NCBI GenBank assembly: GCA_014361085.1
Contig: JACIWG010000026.1
Location: 1-13,991 of the forward strand
From: Nitrososphaeria archaeon
Lineage (GTDB): Archaea > Thermoproteota > Nitrososphaeria > JACIWG01
Direction: 5' to 3'
Length of the DNA: 13,991 bases
In this document: positions 13,436 through 13,991 of the stretch, piece by piece
Layout of the letters: each line of letters starts with the position of its first letter
How positions within the stretch are numbered: the stretch's first letter is position 1
Program-made: the position numbers and the translations under genes
The notes under the pieces: generated by a model
What the model was told of the DNA's origin: nothing
Seen by the model: only the letters and a program-made list of their open reading frames with translations
Databases searched by the model: none

Positions 13436-13857
13436 TTACTTTCACCAATCTTTTTTAGTAGAAAAGATAGTCCATTTATTATATTCTCAGGCTTTACAGG
13501 ACATCCTGAAATATATGCTGTGACAGGAATAACTGAATCCACACCTGGATATATATTGTATGAGTTTCTGTATACACCTCCGCTTATCGCACAAGTGCCT
13601 ACTGCAACAACATACTTTGGTTCTGGCATCTGCTCATAAATTCTTAATAATCTATCTCTTACTTGTCTGGTTACTGGACCGGTTACTAAAAGTATGTCTG
13701 CATGCCTAATACTTCCCCTTAGAATGGCACCGAATCTTTCAATATCGTATCTTGGAGTCAGGCAAGCTAGAATTTCAATATCACATGCATTACATGAGCC
13801 AGTACAAAAGTGGGCGATCCATGGGCTTCTTTTTCTAGCCCAACTTATTAAGCCCAA
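13432..13857 (-). CDS. Group 4 [NiFe]-hydrogenase small subunit, NuoB homologue
   Basis: The electron-transfer small subunit holding one [4Fe-4S] cluster next to the catalytic site, 141 residues. NuoB proteins use a tandem Cys-Cys; here the motif is GSCNACDIEIL with C22 and C25, as in Ech, Mbh and Hyc small subunits, with C89 (VAVGTCAISGG) and C119 (YISGCPVKPE) completing the ligand set. Further family blocks are TPRYDIERFGA, HADILLVTGPVTRQ and YEQMPEPKYVVA. It lacks the extra N-terminal extension and C-terminal clusters of other hydrogenase classes. The start codon is TTG at 13857, preceded eight bases upstream by AGGAGG, the strongest ribosome binding site here, and no in-frame ATG lies near. 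It directly follows the A-like gene and overlaps the C gene by four bases. Classification as hydrogenase-type rather than Nuo-type rests on the cysteine pattern. Confidence 0.92.
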   Translation of the reverse strand: MGLISWARKRSPWIAHFCTGSCNACDIEILACLTPRYDIERFGAILRGSIRHADILLVTGPVTRQVRDRLLRIYEQMPEPKYVVAVGTCAISGGVYRNSYNIYPGVDSVIPVTAYISGCPVKPENIINGLSFLLKKIGESK

Positions 13858-13859
13858 GG

Positions 13860-13991
13860 CTAAAACCTCCTTGCAAAATATATTAGGCTTAACATTACTA
13901 TAATAATATACAAGATCACACTTAGCTTACTAATAGTATAGAATGAACCTAAATTGGGTCCGATTGAAAAAAAGAGCATAAGAGATATTAC
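13860..13991 (-). CDS. Small membrane subunit, possibly NuoA-like, N-terminus cut by window edge
   Basis: The last 43 codons of an open frame that enters from the right edge and stops with TAG two bases before the TTG of the small-subunit gene. The visible part is strongly hydrophobic, with a short FFSIGPNLGSFYTISKL linker and one clear membrane helix (VILYIIIVMLSLIYFA) ending in ARRF. Position directly before B and the pattern of a linker followed by a final helix fit the C-terminal third of NuoA, but the usual terminal basic-GAL-W motif is absent. Other small membrane subunits of hydrogenases are therefore possible. The ribosome binding site of the next gene lies within its last codons. Confidence 0.6.
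   Translation of the reverse strand, partial: VISLMLFFSIGPNLGSFYTISKLSVILYIIIVMLSLIYFARRF
13864..13871 (-). promoter_or_regulatory. Ribosome binding site deciding the TTG start of the small subunit
   Basis: AGGAGGTT on the minus strand; its AGGAGG core ends eight bases before the TTG at 13857. The strength of this site explains use of the weak TTG start codon. Confidence 0.75.

Noticed and set aside
1..13991. CRISPR arrays, insertion sequences, tRNA or rRNA genes
   Set aside because: Coding density is nearly complete; no regularly spaced repeats, transposase motifs, inverted-repeat ends or tRNA-like cloverleaf sequence were noticed in the short gaps.

Overview
The window reads as archaeal and A+T-rich. 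Genes in the long operon carry strong Shine-Dalgarno motifs (variants of GGAGGTGAT) and overlap by 1-7 bases. Two of the isolated genes have no convincing ribosome binding site but a TATA-like element about 25-30 bases before the start, the usual pattern for leaderless archaeal transcripts. A split NuoJ (JN + JC), as in methanogen Fpo clusters, also points to Archaea. I cannot fix the lineage; an uncultured thermoproteotal or bathyarchaeal-type archaeon would fit, but that is inference.

Left part (1-4622): six stand-alone or paired metabolic genes. They are a 3'-truncated Ldh2-family malate/L-lactate-type dehydrogenase, a two-gene unit of a D-2-hydroxyacid dehydrogenase followed by a TIM-barrel sugar-isomerase-like protein, a small TM1367-type cyclophilin-like protein, a divergently transcribed second TIM-barrel isomerase-like protein, and a single-domain cupin that converges on it with overlapping 3' ends. 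Together they suggest 2-oxoacid/2-hydroxyacid or sugar-acid metabolism, but no substrate can be read from the sequence.

Right part (4666-13991): one uninterrupted, tightly coupled minus-strand operon, in transcription order A-like (cut by the window edge)-B-C-D-H-I-JN-JC-K-N-L-M. The membrane arm is complex I/Fpo-like, with H, split J, K and three antiporter-type subunits. The catalytic dimer is not quinone-type. The D homologue keeps both CxxC pairs that hold a [NiFe] centre (C64/C67 and C359/C362) and the GPQHPALPEP motif typical of group 4 hydrogenases. The B homologue has a hydrogenase-type CNAC instead of the tandem Cys of NuoB. The NADH module (NuoEFG) and the F420 module (FpoF) are absent from the visible part. 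The simplest reading is a proton- or sodium-pumping, ferredoxin-linked group 4 [NiFe] hydrogenase on a full complex I-sized membrane arm. Electrons would pass from ferredoxin through the two [4Fe-4S] clusters of the I subunit and one in the B subunit to the NiFe site, with ion translocation through H/J/K/N/L/M. This hybrid is the main item of interest.

No rRNA, tRNA, CRISPR array, insertion sequence or long repeat was seen, and no gene-free stretch exceeds about 130 bases.
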